This document shows, piece by piece, positions 1-8,550 of a stretch of DNA of 64,000 bases (position 1 is the first letter of the stretch; each line of letters starts with the position of its first letter). The DNA comes from Streptacidiphilus sp. ASG 303. Lineage in GTDB: Bacteria; Actinomycetota; Actinomycetes; Streptomycetales; Streptomycetaceae. The notes under the pieces were generated by a model. It ran no database searches and was not told where the DNA came from. It was given only the letters and a program-made list of their open reading frames with translations. Both the position numbers and the translations under genes were made by a program. The stretch spans positions 90,467 through 154,466 of the forward strand of contig NZ_JAJLRA010000014.1 in NCBI RefSeq assembly GCF_020991365.1, given 5' to 3'.

Positions 1-924
1 GTGGATCGCGCCGAGCGTGTCGCCGCTGACGCCCTTGTACAGCTGCCACTGCTCGCGGACCATGCGGTCGCGCACCTCGCCGGGCAGCCGCCGGAACCAG
101 CCGACGTAGTCGGGCGTGAAGTGCTCCAGCCCGATCTTGGAGTACTCCATCGGGGCGAAGGCCGCGGTGCGGGCCAGCCAGCGCACGTACGGCCCGCCGC
201 GCCCGTCGCCGTCCTGGCGGCGCAGCAGGTCGAGGACCACCTCGGCGCCGGACTGGCCCGCGCCGACCACGGTGACGTCGTCCGCGGCGGCGAGGGCGTC
301 GCGGTGGGCGAGGTAGTCGGCGCTGTGCAGGACCCGGCCGGGCTCAAGGAGGTGCCGCAGCGGTCCGGGCACCACGGGCCGGGTGCCCACCCCGAGCACC
401 ACCCGGCGGGCCAGGACGCGGCGGGGTCCGCCCGCGCCGCCGTGGACGACGGCGAAGGCACCGGCGGCGTCGTCCCACTCCAGGGCGGTGACGGGGGCGT
501 CGAAGCGGCAGGAGGGGAGGTGCCCGGCGACCCAGCGGCAGTAGTGGTCGTACTCGCGGCGCGGGACGTGGAACCGCTCGGAGAAGAAGAACGGGAAGAG
601 CCGGTCGTGGGCGCGCAGGTAGTTGAGGTACGACCAGCGGCTGGTGGGGTCGGCCAGGGTGACCAGGTCGGCGAGGAAGGGCACCTGGAGGGTGGTGCCC
701 TCCAGGAGCAGGCCGGGGTGCCAGGAGAAGGCGGGTTTCGCGTCGAGGAAGAGGGCGCGCAAGCCCGGCACGGCGTCGGCGAGGGCGGCGAGGGAGAGGT
801 TGAACGGGCCGATGCCGACGCCGACGAGGTCGAGGACCCCGGCGTCGGGACCGTCGGGGCGGGACACGGCGGGGGCCGGGCGGGGGACGGCGTCGGCGGC
901 GGGGGCGGGGCGGGGCAGGGTCAC
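1..924 (-). CDS. Diamine/L-lysine N-monooxygenase, siderophore biosynthesis (3' end outside window)
   Basis: This is an FAD- and NADPH-dependent N-hydroxylase of the IucD/DesB/RhbE family, which hydroxylates a terminal amine to start a hydroxamate group. The 308 visible residues contain the FAD motif GVGIGPFNL near residues 35-43, the NADPH motif GAGQSG near 221-226 and the family blocks FLADLVTLADPTS and YSKIGLEHF. The GTG start at 924 has GGAGG about 8 bases upstream and lies in a short gap after the decarboxylase stop. The end is cut off at base 1, so about 130 residues are missing. Because the two upstream genes make diaminopropane, the likely substrate is 1,3-diaminopropane rather than lysine or cadaverine; that part is inference. 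Confidence 0.9.
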   Translation of the reverse strand, partial: MTLPRPAPAADAVPRPAPAVSRPDGPDAGVLDLVGVGIGPFNLSLAALADAVPGLRALFLDAKPAFSWHPGLLLEGTTLQVPFLADLVTLADPTSRWSYLNYLRAHDRLFPFFFSERFHVPRREYDHYCRWVAGHLPSCRFDAPVTALEWDDAAGAFAVVHGGAGGPRRVLARRVVLGVGTRPVVPGPLRHLLEPGRVLHSADYLAHRDALAAADDVTVVGAGQSGAEVVLDLLRRQDGDGRGGPYVRWLARTAAFAPMEYSKIGLEHFTPDYVGWFRRLPGEVRDRMVREQWQLYKGVSGDTLGAIH

Positions 925-1000
925 CGGGGGGCCTCCGGGCGGGTGGCGGGCAGGGGTGCCGGGGCGGGTCGGGCGGACAGGGGTGCCGGGGCGGGGGCGG

Positions 1001-2698
1001 TCACGCGGCGGCCTCCTCGGCCTGGCCGGCGGCGGCGACGGCGTGGAGCAGCCGCTCGACGTCGGCGGGGGTGGTGTGCGGGTTGAGCAGGGTGAGCTTG
1101 AGCCGCACCCGGCCGGGCCCCTCGCCGGGCAGTTCGGTGCGGCCGACGACGGCGCGCCCCTCCCGCAGCAGGCGGCGGCGCAGGGCGGCGTTGAGGGCGT
1201 CGCGGGCGGCGGGGCCGTGCAGGCCCGGGTGCTGCGGGCGGTAGTGGAACAGGACCGTGGTGAGGACGGGAGGGGCGTGGAGTTCCAGCAGGGGGTGGGC
1301 GTCGGCGGTGGCGGCGGCGTGGCGGGCGAGGCCGTGGCAGGCGTCGACGAGCCGGCCGAGTCCCTCGCGGCCCAGGGTGCGCAGCGTCACCGCGATCTTG
1401 AACGCGTCGGGGCGGCGGGTGGTGCGCAGCGAGAGGCCGAGGAGGCTGGGGTAGCCGGCGTCCTCGTCGTCGGCGGGGTTGAGGTAGGCGGCGCGGCGGG
1501 CCAGCGGCGCGTACGCCTCGGCGCGGCGGACGAGGAAGACGCCCGCAGCGGCGGGCTGCCAGCCGAGCTTGTGCCAGTCCAGGGCGACGGAGTCGGCGCG
1601 GGCGGTGCCGTCGAGGAGCGGGGCGAGGCGGTCGGAGAGCAGGGCCCCTCCACCGTAGGCGGCGTCGACGTGGAACCAGGCGCCGTGGGCGGCGGCGAGG
1701 TCGGCGGCGCGGTGCAGGGGGTCGACCGCGCCGGTGTCGGTGGTGCCCGCGGTGGCGACGACGGCGACGGGGGTCTCGCCGCGGTCCGCGCAGCCGCGCA
1801 GGGCGGCGCCGAGGGCGTCGGCGTCCATCCGCAGGCCGCGGTCGACGGGGACGGGGACGACGGCGCGCTCGCCGAGGCCGAGGAGGGCGGCGGCGCGCTG
1901 CACGGAGAAGTGGGCGGCTGCGGAGGCGAGGATGCGCGGGGTGCGGCCGGGGGGCAGGCCGTCGCGTTCGACGGACCGGCCCGGGCCGCCGCCGGCGGCG
2001 CTGCCGGCGGCGCTGCCGTCCCGGGTGCCGCCGCCGGTTCCGCCGAGGACGTGGTCGCGGGCGAGCATCAGGCCCATGAGGTTGGACTCGCTGCCCCCGG
2101 AGGTGAGGACGCCCGCGGCGTCGTCGGGGTCGTACCCGACCAGGGCGGCCAGGTCCCGGACGAGCAGCGTCTCCAGGGCGGTGGCGGCCGGGGCCTGGTC
2201 CCAGGAGTCCTGGGAGGGGTTGAGGGCGCTCGCGGCGAGGTCGGCGGCGACGGCGAGGGCGAGCGGCGGGCAGTGCAGGTGGGCGGCGCAGGAGGGGTCG
2301 GCGGGGTCGGCGCTGCCGTGGGCGAGGAGGGCGGTGAGCCGGTGGAGGGGTTCGGGTCCGCCGGTGCCGGCCACGGTGGCGAACTCGTCGGCGACCCGCG
2401 CGGCGAGCTCCTGCGGGGCGCCGGCGGGGAGCGGGCCGCCGCGCCGGGCGGCGCCGTCGGCGAGCGCGTCGAGGACGGTCTCCAGGAGCGGGCGCAGCGC
2501 CCGGGGCCCCTCGGCGCCGCCGGAGAGGGCGATGGTCCGGGCGGCGCCGGCCAGGCACGCGGCCGCGTCGGACAGGGACGGGCCGGACGGGGACGGGGCG
2601 GACGGGGACGGGCCGGACGGGGACGGGCCGGACGGGGACGGGCCGGACGGGGCAGCGGCGGGGGCGGGCGCGGTGCCCGCGGGGACGGCGGCGTTCAC
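1001..2698 (-). CDS. PLP-dependent L-2,4-diaminobutyrate decarboxylase-like protein
   Basis: A group II pyridoxal-phosphate decarboxylase of 565 residues, related to RhbB and DesA. Visible landmarks are HVDAAYGG near residues 343-350 and DWHKLGWQ near 374-381, with Lys377 as the Schiff-base lysine. It probably removes the carboxyl group of 2,4-diaminobutyrate to give 1,3-diaminopropane. The N-terminus (residues 10-42) is a low-complexity PSGPSPSGP stretch encoded by 15-bp DNA repeats around 2571-2655. The GTG start at 2698 overlaps the aminotransferase stop by GTGA, so the genes are translationally coupled. Lysine decarboxylase (DesA) is the main alternative; the adjacent aminotransferase argues against it. 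Confidence 0.85.
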   Translation of the reverse strand: MNAAVPAGTAPAPAAAPSGPSPSGPSPSGPSPSAPSPSGPSLSDAAACLAGAARTIALSGGAEGPRALRPLLETVLDALADGAARRGGPLPAGAPQELAARVADEFATVAGTGGPEPLHRLTALLAHGSADPADPSCAAHLHCPPLALAVAADLAASALNPSQDSWDQAPAATALETLLVRDLAALVGYDPDDAAGVLTSGGSESNLMGLMLARDHVLGGTGGGTRDGSAAGSAAGGGPGRSVERDGLPPGRTPRILASAAAHFSVQRAAALLGLGERAVVPVPVDRGLRMDADALGAALRGCADRGETPVAVVATAGTTDTGAVDPLHRAADLAAAHGAWFHVDAAYGGGALLSDRLAPLLDGTARADSVALDWHKLGWQPAAAGVFLVRRAEAYAPLARRAAYLNPADDEDAGYPSLLGLSLRTTRRPDAFKIAVTLRTLGREGLGRLVDACHGLARHAAATADAHPLLELHAPPVLTTVLFHYRPQHPGLHGPAARDALNAALRRRLLREGRAVVGRTELPGEGPGRVRLKLTLLNPHTTPADVERLLHAVAAAGQAEEAAA

Positions 2699-4146
2699 GC
2701 GTGCTCCCGGGAGTCGGCGGAGGCGGTACCTGCGGAGGCGGCGGCCGTGCCGGCGGAGGCGGAGGCCTCGGCGACGGCGTCGGCGAGCCGGTCGAGGACG
2801 GCCTCGGCCTGCCCGTCGGTGATGGTCAGGGGCGGCAGGAGCCGGACGACGGCGTCGTGGCGGCCGCCGAGTTCGACGATCAGGCCGCGCGCCAGGCAGG
2901 CGGCCCGCACCCGGACGGCCAGGGCGGGGGAGGGCGGCAGCGCGCCGCAGCGGTCCGGGACGCCCTCCGGGTCGACCAGTTCGACGCCGATCATGAGGCC
3001 GCGCCCCCGGACGTCGCCGATCGCCGGGAGCTCCGTCCGCAGGGCGGTGAGCCGCGCGGCCATGCGGGCGCCGACCTCGGCGGCCCGGCGGGCCAGGCCC
3101 TCCGCGGCGACGAACCGCAGGGTGGCCGCGCCGGCCGCCATCGCCAGGGTGTTGCCGCGGAAGGTGCCCGTGTGGGCGCCGGGCAGCCAGCCGTCGTACT
3201 CCTCGCGGTAGACGACGACCGCGAGCGGCAGCGACCCGCCGATGGCCTTGGAGAGCACCATCGCGTCGGGGACGACGCCGCTGTGCTCCACCGCCCACAT
3301 GGCCCCGGTGCGTCCGACGCCGGTCTGCACCTCGTCGAGGACCAGCGGGACGGAGCGCTCGGCGGTGATCCGGCGCATCTCGCGCAGCCAGGCGTCGGGG
3401 GCGGGGACGGCGCCGCCCTCGCCCTGCACGGCCTCCACGATCATCGCGGCGGGGGCGGTGACGCCGCCCCCGGGGTCGTCGAGCAGCCGCTCGGTGTAGA
3501 CGGCGGAGAGCTCGGCGCCGCGCTCGCCGCCGACGCCGAAGGGGCAGCGGTAGGAGTACGGGTAGGGCAGGCGGGTGACCTCGCCGCAGGACGGCAGCGG
3601 CTCCTTGACCGCGGTGCTGCCGGTGGCGGCGAGCGCCCCGGCGGTCATGCCGTGGTAGGCGCCGGTGAAGGCGAGGACGCCGCGGCGGCCGGTCGCGGTC
3701 TGCATGAGCTTGAGGGCCGCCTCGACGGCGTCGGTGCCGGCGGGGCCGCAGAAGTGGATGCGGGCCCGGTCGGCGAAGGCGGGCGGCAGGGTCTCGAAGA
3801 GGGCGGTGGTGAAGTCGTCCTTCTCCGCGGTGGCGAGGTCGAGGACGTGCAGCGGGGCGCCGCTGTCGAGGGTGCGCCGGACGGCCTCGAGGACCACGGG
3901 GTGGTTGTGGCCGAGGGCGAGGGTGCCCGCGCCGGAGAGGCAGTCGAGGTAGCGGCGGCCGTCGGCGCCCTCGACGGTCATGCCCTGGGCGCGCACCGGG
4001 ACGATGGGGAACGAGCGGGCGTAGGTGCGGGCGGAGGACTCGCGGGCGCGCTGGCGGCGCAGCACGGCCTCCCCGGCGGGGAGCGGCGGGGCGGAGCGGC
4101 CCGGGGGGACGGGGCGGTCGAGGGGGGTGCCGACGGCGGGTGTCAT
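2695..4146 (-). CDS. L-2,4-diaminobutyrate 4-aminotransferase
   Basis: A class III PLP aminotransferase of 483 residues (EctB/RhbA/Dat type), which makes 2,4-diaminobutyrate from aspartate semialdehyde and glutamate. It shows GTDAVEAALKL and YHGMTAG near residues 137-168, DEVQTGVGRTG near 271-281 and the cofactor lysine in LSKAIGG (Lys300). The ATG at 4146 has GGAG 9 bases upstream. An in-frame extension to 4302 is proline-rich, has no ribosome site and abuts the iron box, so I rejected it. It is the first gene of the siderophore operon and the reason for assigning the diaminopropane route; an ectoine EctB role is possible but no ectoine genes follow. Confidence 0.87.
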   Translation of the reverse strand: MTPAVGTPLDRPVPPGRSAPPLPAGEAVLRRQRARESSARTYARSFPIVPVRAQGMTVEGADGRRYLDCLSGAGTLALGHNHPVVLEAVRRTLDSGAPLHVLDLATAEKDDFTTALFETLPPAFADRARIHFCGPAGTDAVEAALKLMQTATGRRGVLAFTGAYHGMTAGALAATGSTAVKEPLPSCGEVTRLPYPYSYRCPFGVGGERGAELSAVYTERLLDDPGGGVTAPAAMIVEAVQGEGGAVPAPDAWLREMRRITAERSVPLVLDEVQTGVGRTGAMWAVEHSGVVPDAMVLSKAIGGSLPLAVVVYREEYDGWLPGAHTGTFRGNTLAMAAGAATLRFVAAEGLARRAAEVGARMAARLTALRTELPAIGDVRGRGLMIGVELVDPEGVPDRCGALPPSPALAVRVRAACLARGLIVELGGRHDAVVRLLPPLTITDGQAEAVLDRLADAVAEASASAGTAAASAGTASADSREHA

Positions 4147-4305
4147 GGCGGGGCTCCGGGGTGGTGCGGTCGGGCGGGCGGCTGGAGGGGGTGCGGGGTG
4201 GTGCGGTCGGGCGGGACGGACGGCGGGGGGTGCGGGGCCGGTACGGCGGGGCGGGTACGCGGGGAGGCGGGGGATACGCGGGCGGGGACGCCCGGGGTTC
4301 ACTCT

Positions 4306-4324
4306 TTAGGTAAGGCTAACCTTA
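4306..4324. promoter_or_regulatory. DmdR1/IdeR-type iron box
   Basis: The 19 bases TTAGGTAAGGCTAACCTTA match the actinobacterial DtxR-family consensus TTAGGTTAGGCTAACCTAA at 17 of 19 positions, in an otherwise very G+C-rich region. It lies 160 bases upstream of the aminotransferase start, which predicts iron-repressed transcription of the siderophore operon from a promoter overlapping the box. The divergent protease start is 450 bases away and is less likely to be controlled by it. Confidence 0.88.
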
Positions 4325-4779
4325 ATTGACGCCTCCTCGGGCCGATCCTCCGCCACGCGGGACCGGCCGCCGGAGAGTGCGCCGGCCCACCCCCGACCGC
4401 CTTGACCGGCAGCACTCCCGACGCCGGTCCGCACGTCCGGCACCCTGTCCAACGCGCCCGCGCCGCCCGGGGCACGGCCCGGCACCGGACGGCCCGCGTC
4501 CGGCCGCCCGGACGCGGCCGGTGCGGCCGCGGGTGTCACCCGTTCGGCCCTACGTGCTGGCGGGCCCCGAGGCCCGTCCCTACGGTGGCGGCAGGTGACT
4601 CGAACAGCCGCCCGGCAGCCGGGGCGTCCCGCCCCGCACGACCCCGGGCCGCACGTCCTCCGGGGGACGGCGCCGCGGCGCAGGTCCCGCGCCGCCGCCC
4701 CGCAGCCCCGCACGGACCTCCGTGCGGGGCGGCGGCGCGGTACGGAGCCCGCGCGGCACCGCGGAACCGAGGAGGAGAC
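4325..4779. other. 455-base intergenic stretch, no gene seen
   Basis: Between the iron box and the protease I see no supported coding region. The only clear structure is the hairpin at 4706-4729, plus a TACGGT hexamer near 4577 that could be a -10 element for the protease. Confidence 0.5.
4706..4729 (+). other. Leader hairpin upstream of the protease gene
   Basis: Two 11-base complementary arms, CCCCGCACGGA and TCCGTGCGGGG, are separated by two bases. Flanking CGCCGCC and GGCGGCG extend the pairing outward. It ends 50 bases before the protease GTG and could be an attenuator, an mRNA stabiliser, or simply a terminator of upstream transcription. Confidence 0.45.
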
Positions 4780-5916
4780 GTGACCGACCACCGTCCGCCG
4801 CTCCGGCGGCTGCGCTCCCGCGCACCGCTCGCCGCCGCGGCCCTGCTGCTCGCGGGCGTCCTCGCCCCGGCGGCCGCCGCGGCCCCCGCCGCCGGCAGCC
4901 CCGCGCACGACGCCGCCCGCCCCCGGCCGACCGCCACCGCCTCGGCCGGCGTCACCGCGAGCCGGGCCGAGGCCGCACGCATCGACGCGTACTGGACGAA
5001 GGCCCGGATGCGCGCCGCCAGGGCCATGCCGATGCCCCGGGCGCAGCACGCGCCGAAGGGCGCCGCCGGGGCCCCCTCCACCGCCGGGAAGCCGGAGAGG
5101 CCCGGGACGCCCCGCAGCGTCCCCGGCAGCGCCCCCGAGCAGGTGCAGCGGGACAGCTCCGGCCCGGAGAACGCCACCGGCCCGCTCCAGGTGCCCACCG
5201 CCCGCCGCTGGGGCGGCCAGGGAATGATGCCGGCCCGCAGCATCGGCCAGCTGTACTTCACCACCCCCGTCGGGGACGCCCGGTGCAGCGCCGCCGTCGT
5301 CAGCGCCGAGAACCGCGACACGGTGTGGACCGCCGGCCACTGCGTCCACCCGGGCGCCGGCGGGAAGGCCGCCTTCTACCGCAACTTCGTCTTCGTGCCG
5401 GACGCGGGCGGCGGCACGGAGCCGTACGGCCGCTGGACCTTCCGGTACGCGGGCACCACGCCCGCCTGGCAGAACACCGGCGACTGGCACTACGACGTCG
5501 CCGCCCTCGCCTTCTACCCGCAGGCGGCCCGCGGCGACCTGGAGGACACCGTCGGCGCGCAGGGCATCCGCTTCGACGGCGGCACGTCCTTCTCCGACGT
5601 GTTCACCTTCGGGTACCCGCTCGACGGCTACCGGCGGACGGACCTCGACGGCCAGGACCTCTGGTACTGCGAGGGGCCCGTCTCCCCCGTCGGCGCGGCC
5701 GACGACACCCTGGTCCTGCGGTGCGACATGGGCCACGGCTGCAGCGGCGGCCCCTGGGTCGCCGGCCTGGGGCTCGGCCGCGGCTGGGGCTGGATCGTGG
5801 GCGTCAGCAGCCACCGCGACACCGACTCCACCGGGGCTTGGACCAACGGCCTGCTCTACGGCACCCACCAGGGCACCGCGGCGGCCCGCGTCTACGACGA
5901 CGTGTCCACGCACTGA
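4780..5916 (+). CDS. Secreted trypsin-like serine protease
   Basis: A 378-residue exported peptidase of the chymotrypsin (S1/V8-like) fold. An arginine-rich N-terminus and hydrophobic run (residues 8-36) ending in an alanine-rich stretch form a signal peptide. A long disordered propeptide follows to about residue 140. The triad is visible as His187 in VWTAGHC, Asp239 in WHYDVAAL and Ser322 in CSGGPW. Cysteines at 169/188 and 296/315/321 could pair outside the cell. The GTG start at 4780 follows GAGGAGGAG by a short spacer. Substrate specificity cannot be read. It stands alone, with a strong terminator right after it. Confidence 0.88.
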   Translation: MTDHRPPLRRLRSRAPLAAAALLLAGVLAPAAAAAPAAGSPAHDAARPRPTATASAGVTASRAEAARIDAYWTKARMRAARAMPMPRAQHAPKGAAGAPSTAGKPERPGTPRSVPGSAPEQVQRDSSGPENATGPLQVPTARRWGGQGMMPARSIGQLYFTTPVGDARCSAAVVSAENRDTVWTAGHCVHPGAGGKAAFYRNFVFVPDAGGGTEPYGRWTFRYAGTTPAWQNTGDWHYDVAALAFYPQAARGDLEDTVGAQGIRFDGGTSFSDVFTFGYPLDGYRRTDLDGQDLWYCEGPVSPVGAADDTLVLRCDMGHGCSGGPWVAGLGLGRGWGWIVGVSSHRDTDSTGAWTNGLLYGTHQGTAAARVYDDVSTH

Positions 5917-5944
5917 CCCGGGACCCGGCCGGACCCCGTCCCGG

Positions 5945-5987
5945 CCCGCCCGCCCCGGACCCGCGCGGCCCGTCCGGGGCGGGCGGG
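5945..5987 (+). terminator. Rho-independent-like terminator after the protease
   Basis: Perfect 16-base arms (5945-5960 and 5972-5987) with an 11-base loop, followed by TTG. It starts 28 bases after the protease stop. Confidence 0.75.
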
Positions 5988-6078
5988 TTGCTCCGTACAC
6001 CTCTCGACGCCGCGCCGCGGCCTGGCTAGTCTGCGCGCACCGGGCGGCCCGCGCCGCGCCCGCACCCCGAGGAGGACC

Positions 6079-6852
6079 GTGGTGACGACCGCCGACGAGG
6101 ACGCGTTCTACGTCCTCACCGGGCTGCTGCTGACCCCCGCGCAGTTCCCGAGCGTGCTCGCCGACGACTACCCGGCCGCCTGCGGGGCGCTCGCCCTGGA
6201 GCCGTGGGAGGCGGGGTACGGGCTCGTCCTCGGGCAGGACGCCGCCGGCGCCCGCTGGACCCTGGTCACCCACGACGCGGCGCTCGTCGGCTGCGCCGTC
6301 GCGGCCTGGGACTGCGGCCTGGAGTACGACCTCGACCCGCCGGAGCGGACCGTGGTGGCGACCCGGGCCGGCTGGCCGCTGGCCCTCGCCGTGCAGGCCC
6401 CCGGCGTGCCCGCGCCGCACGACCCGGAGGGCGCCGACGGGCCGCTGCTGGCCCCGCCCGACCCCGGGGCGTGGGGGCCCGCCCAGCGGCGCATGGGCGC
6501 CGACGACGTGGGCCGCGACTGGCGCGCCTGGCGCGGCTCCACCGACGCCGGGGTGCGGTTCGCCGCACCGGGGAGCGGCCCCGGGCACGAGGGCGTCGCC
6601 CGGGTGCTCCGCGAGGCCGCCGCCTACCTCGGGGACCCACCCCCGCCCGGCCGGGTGCGCTCCGCCCCCGCCGCGGACGGCGCCCGCACCGTCCGCGCCG
6701 ACGGGCCCGGCTGGAGCCTGGTCGCCCGCACGGACGACATCGCCTTCGTCCTCCTCGACGAGGAGCCCGGCCAGGTGCTGCCCGTGGGCCGCGGGCCCTC
6801 CCTCCCCGGCCTCCTGGAGGGCCTGGACCGGCTGGCCCGCGAGCACGGCTGA
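6079..6852 (+). CDS. Hypothetical protein, 257 residues
   Basis: I do not recognise a family. The protein is acidic and soluble, with no signal peptide or membrane segment, and has several WxxG- and aromatic-rich stretches: WEAGYGLVLGQD near residue 43 and AWDCGLEYDLDPPE near 77. The C-terminal part (DDIAFVLLDEEPGQVLPVGRGPSLPGLL) looks like a folded beta-alpha unit. The start is GTG GTG at 6079/6082 after GAGGAGGAC; either GTG is possible. A TAGTCT hexamer at 6027-6032 could be its -10 element. It has its own upstream terminator, so it is probably monocistronic. Confidence 0.7.
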   Translation: MVTTADEDAFYVLTGLLLTPAQFPSVLADDYPAACGALALEPWEAGYGLVLGQDAAGARWTLVTHDAALVGCAVAAWDCGLEYDLDPPERTVVATRAGWPLALAVQAPGVPAPHDPEGADGPLLAPPDPGAWGPAQRRMGADDVGRDWRAWRGSTDAGVRFAAPGSGPGHEGVARVLREAAAYLGDPPPPGRVRSAPAADGARTVRADGPGWSLVARTDDIAFVLLDEEPGQVLPVGRGPSLPGLLEGLDRLAREHG

Positions 6853-6931
6853 CGCGGCGTCACCCGGCCTCCCCCCGCAGGGCGCCCGGCCCGGCCGCGG
6901 GCGGCCGGCGGGGCTCTGGGACAATCGCGCG

Positions 6932-7531
6932 GTGGCCCGCACCGATGACACCGCCCGCCGGAGCCTGCTCCGCCGCGGCCTCGCCCTGGAGTACGCCACC
7001 CTCGGCTGGAACGTGGCCGGCATCGCGGTGCTCGCCGTCGCGGCGGTCGCGGCGCGGTCGGTCGCCCTGGCCGGGTTCGGCCTGGACTCGCTGATCGAGA
7101 TCGGCGCCTCCGCCGTCGTGGTCTGGGAGCTGTCCGGCACCGGGGAGGAGCGCCGCAGGCGCGCACTGAAGCTGATCGGCGGGGGCTTCGCGCTGCTGGC
7201 CGCCTACCTGCTGGTGCAGTCCACCTGGGTGCTGGCCGCCGGCTTCCGCCCGCACCCCTCGCCGCTGGGCATCGCCTGGACCGCGGTGACCGCCGCGGTG
7301 ATGCTCGCGCTCGCCGCGGGCAAGGCCCGGATCGGCGGCGCGCTGGACAACCCGGTGCTGAGGACCGAGGGCCGGGTCACCCTGGTCGACGGCCTGCTGG
7401 CCGCCGCCGTGCTGGCCGGCCTGGTGCTCAACTCCCTGGCCGGCTGGTGGTGGGCCGACCCGGCGGCCGGGTACGTCCTGGTGGCCTACGCGGTGCGCGA
7501 GGCCGGGGAGGTCCTCCTCGGCGGCCCCTGA
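6932..7531 (+). CDS. Small cation-transporter-like membrane protein (CDF-like, no C-terminal domain)
   Basis: A 199-residue protein with about five hydrophobic segments. It resembles the membrane half of cation diffusion facilitators: LEYATLGWNVAGIAVL in helix 1 and GLDSLIEIGAS in helix 2, where the acidic residue would contact metal. The cytoplasmic metal-sensing domain of full CDF proteins is absent, a known short actinobacterial form. The GTG at 6932 has no Shine-Dalgarno; GACAAT lies 6 bases upstream, which suggests a leaderless transcript. It is adjacent to the arsenic genes but convergent with them, so an arsenic role is not supported. Confidence 0.72.
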   Translation: MARTDDTARRSLLRRGLALEYATLGWNVAGIAVLAVAAVAARSVALAGFGLDSLIEIGASAVVVWELSGTGEERRRRALKLIGGGFALLAAYLLVQSTWVLAAGFRPHPSPLGIAWTAVTAAVMLALAAGKARIGGALDNPVLRTEGRVTLVDGLLAAAVLAGLVLNSLAGWWWADPAAGYVLVAYAVREAGEVLLGGP

Positions 7532-7558
7532 GGGCTCCCGCCGGCCGGCGGCGCGGCT

Positions 7559-7591
7559 CCCGGCCCCCACGGCCGGCCGCCGGGGGCCGGG
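7559..7591. terminator. Bidirectional terminator between the transporter gene and arsC
   Basis: Perfect 10-base arms CCCGGCCCCC and GGGGGCCGGG with a 13-base loop lie between two convergent genes. Confidence 0.6.
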
Positions 7592-7653
7592 CCCTCCCGG
7601 AGCCGGCGGAGCGGACGTCGGCGCGGGCCGGCGCGGTGCCGGCCGCGGGGGTG

Positions 7654-8076
7654 TCAGCCCTCCTGCCCGGACCGGGCGTCGATCTCGGCGACGAGGCCCT
7701 CGACGAGGCCCCTGATCTCGTCGCGGATCGGGCGGACGGCCTCGACTCCACGGCCGGCCGGGTCGTCGAGCGTCCAGTCGAGGTACTTCCTGCCGGGGAA
7801 GTACGGGCAGGCGTCGCCGCAGCCCATGGTGATGACGTAGTCGGACGCCTGGACGGCCTCGGTGGTGAGGATCCTCGGGATCCGGTCGGAGATGTCGATG
7901 CCCAGCTCGGCCATCGCGGCGACGGCGGCCGGGTTGACCCGGTCGCCGGGGGCCGAGCCGGCGGAGCGGACCTCGACGCGGTCGCCGGCGAGGTGGCGCA
8001 GGAAGCCGGCGGCCATCTGCGAGCGGCCGGCGTTGTGGATGCAGACGAACAGCACGGAGGCGGCGGGAGCGGGCAT
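7654..8076 (-). CDS. arsC: Arsenate reductase, low-molecular-weight phosphatase fold
   Basis: A 140-residue ArsC that reduces arsenate to arsenite. The P-loop CIHNAGRSQ places the nucleophile at Cys12 and Arg18. Further cysteines at 86 and 90 (GCGDACPYFPG) resemble the relay cysteines of the pI258/thioredoxin-coupled class, although their spacing is shorter, so mycothiol/mycoredoxin coupling is also possible. The conserved DWTLDDPAG block near 100-109 is the acid loop. The ATG at 8076 has AAGGAA upstream. It diverges from arsR over 97 bases. Confidence 0.92.
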   Translation of the reverse strand: MPAPAASVLFVCIHNAGRSQMAAGFLRHLAGDRVEVRSAGSAPGDRVNPAAVAAMAELGIDISDRIPRILTTEAVQASDYVITMGCGDACPYFPGRKYLDWTLDDPAGRGVEAVRPIRDEIRGLVEGLVAEIDARSGQEG

Positions 8077-8173
8077 CGTCGTGGTTCCTTCGATGGGTGC
8101 GGCTCAGTGCCCCGGGGGGCGGCCGGGGAGGGGACTCGCCAGGCGGGCCCGGCGCCCGGTAACGTATCAGCCC

Positions 8174-8485
8174 ATGGTGACGTCAGTCGACGGTGATGTG
8201 TTGAAGGTGCTGGCCGACCCGCTGCGGATGCAGATCGTGCGGCTCCTCGCCCGTGAGGCGCTGTGCACGACGCACCTGGTGGAGGAGACCGGCGCCAAGC
8301 AGACCAACCTGTCCAACCACCTCAGGGCCCTGCGGGACGCGGGCCTGGTCGACACCGAGCCCTGCGGGCGTTTCACCTACTACTCGCTGCGTCCCGAGGC
8401 CATCGCGGCCCTGGCGGCGGAGCTCGCCGGGCTGGCGGCCACCGCCCGCGAGGCCTCCGCGGCCGGCCGCAGGCGGTCCTGCTGA
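8174..8485 (+). CDS. arsR: ArsR-family winged-helix repressor (first copy)
   Basis: A 103-residue SmtB/ArsR repressor: winged helix with recognition helix KQTNLSNHLRALRDAG (residues 42-57) and wing FTYYSL. Its sensor differs from the classic CVCDL: it has LCTTHL with Cys31 and His34, Cys64 before the wing, and a C-terminal Cys103. These three thiols could bind As(III) in a different geometry from the second copy. The ATG at 8174 has no Shine-Dalgarno and TAACGT sits 8 bases upstream, so translation may be leaderless. It controls arsC and probably the channel gene downstream. Confidence 0.87.
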   Translation: MVTSVDGDVLKVLADPLRMQIVRLLAREALCTTHLVEETGAKQTNLSNHLRALRDAGLVDTEPCGRFTYYSLRPEAIAALAAELAGLAATAREASAAGRRRSC

Positions 8486-8550
8486 ACCACCCCGGTCCCG
8501 ACCCGGCGGCACGCCCCGCCCCGCCCCGCCCCCCGCACAGGAGTGCCCTG

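Noticed and set aside
1..3211. Long Gly/Val-rich plus-strand frames opposite the siderophore genes
   Set aside because: Composition is that of antisense high-GC frames, with no family motifs; the minus strand carries intact enzyme motifs.
4144..4302. Aminotransferase start at 4302
   Set aside because: It would place the start beside the iron box with no ribosome site; ATG 4146 has GGAG and fits family length.
4306..7140. A 944-codon minus-strand frame
   Set aside because: It runs opposite the protease and hypothetical genes, is Arg/Gly-rich and has no recognised domain.
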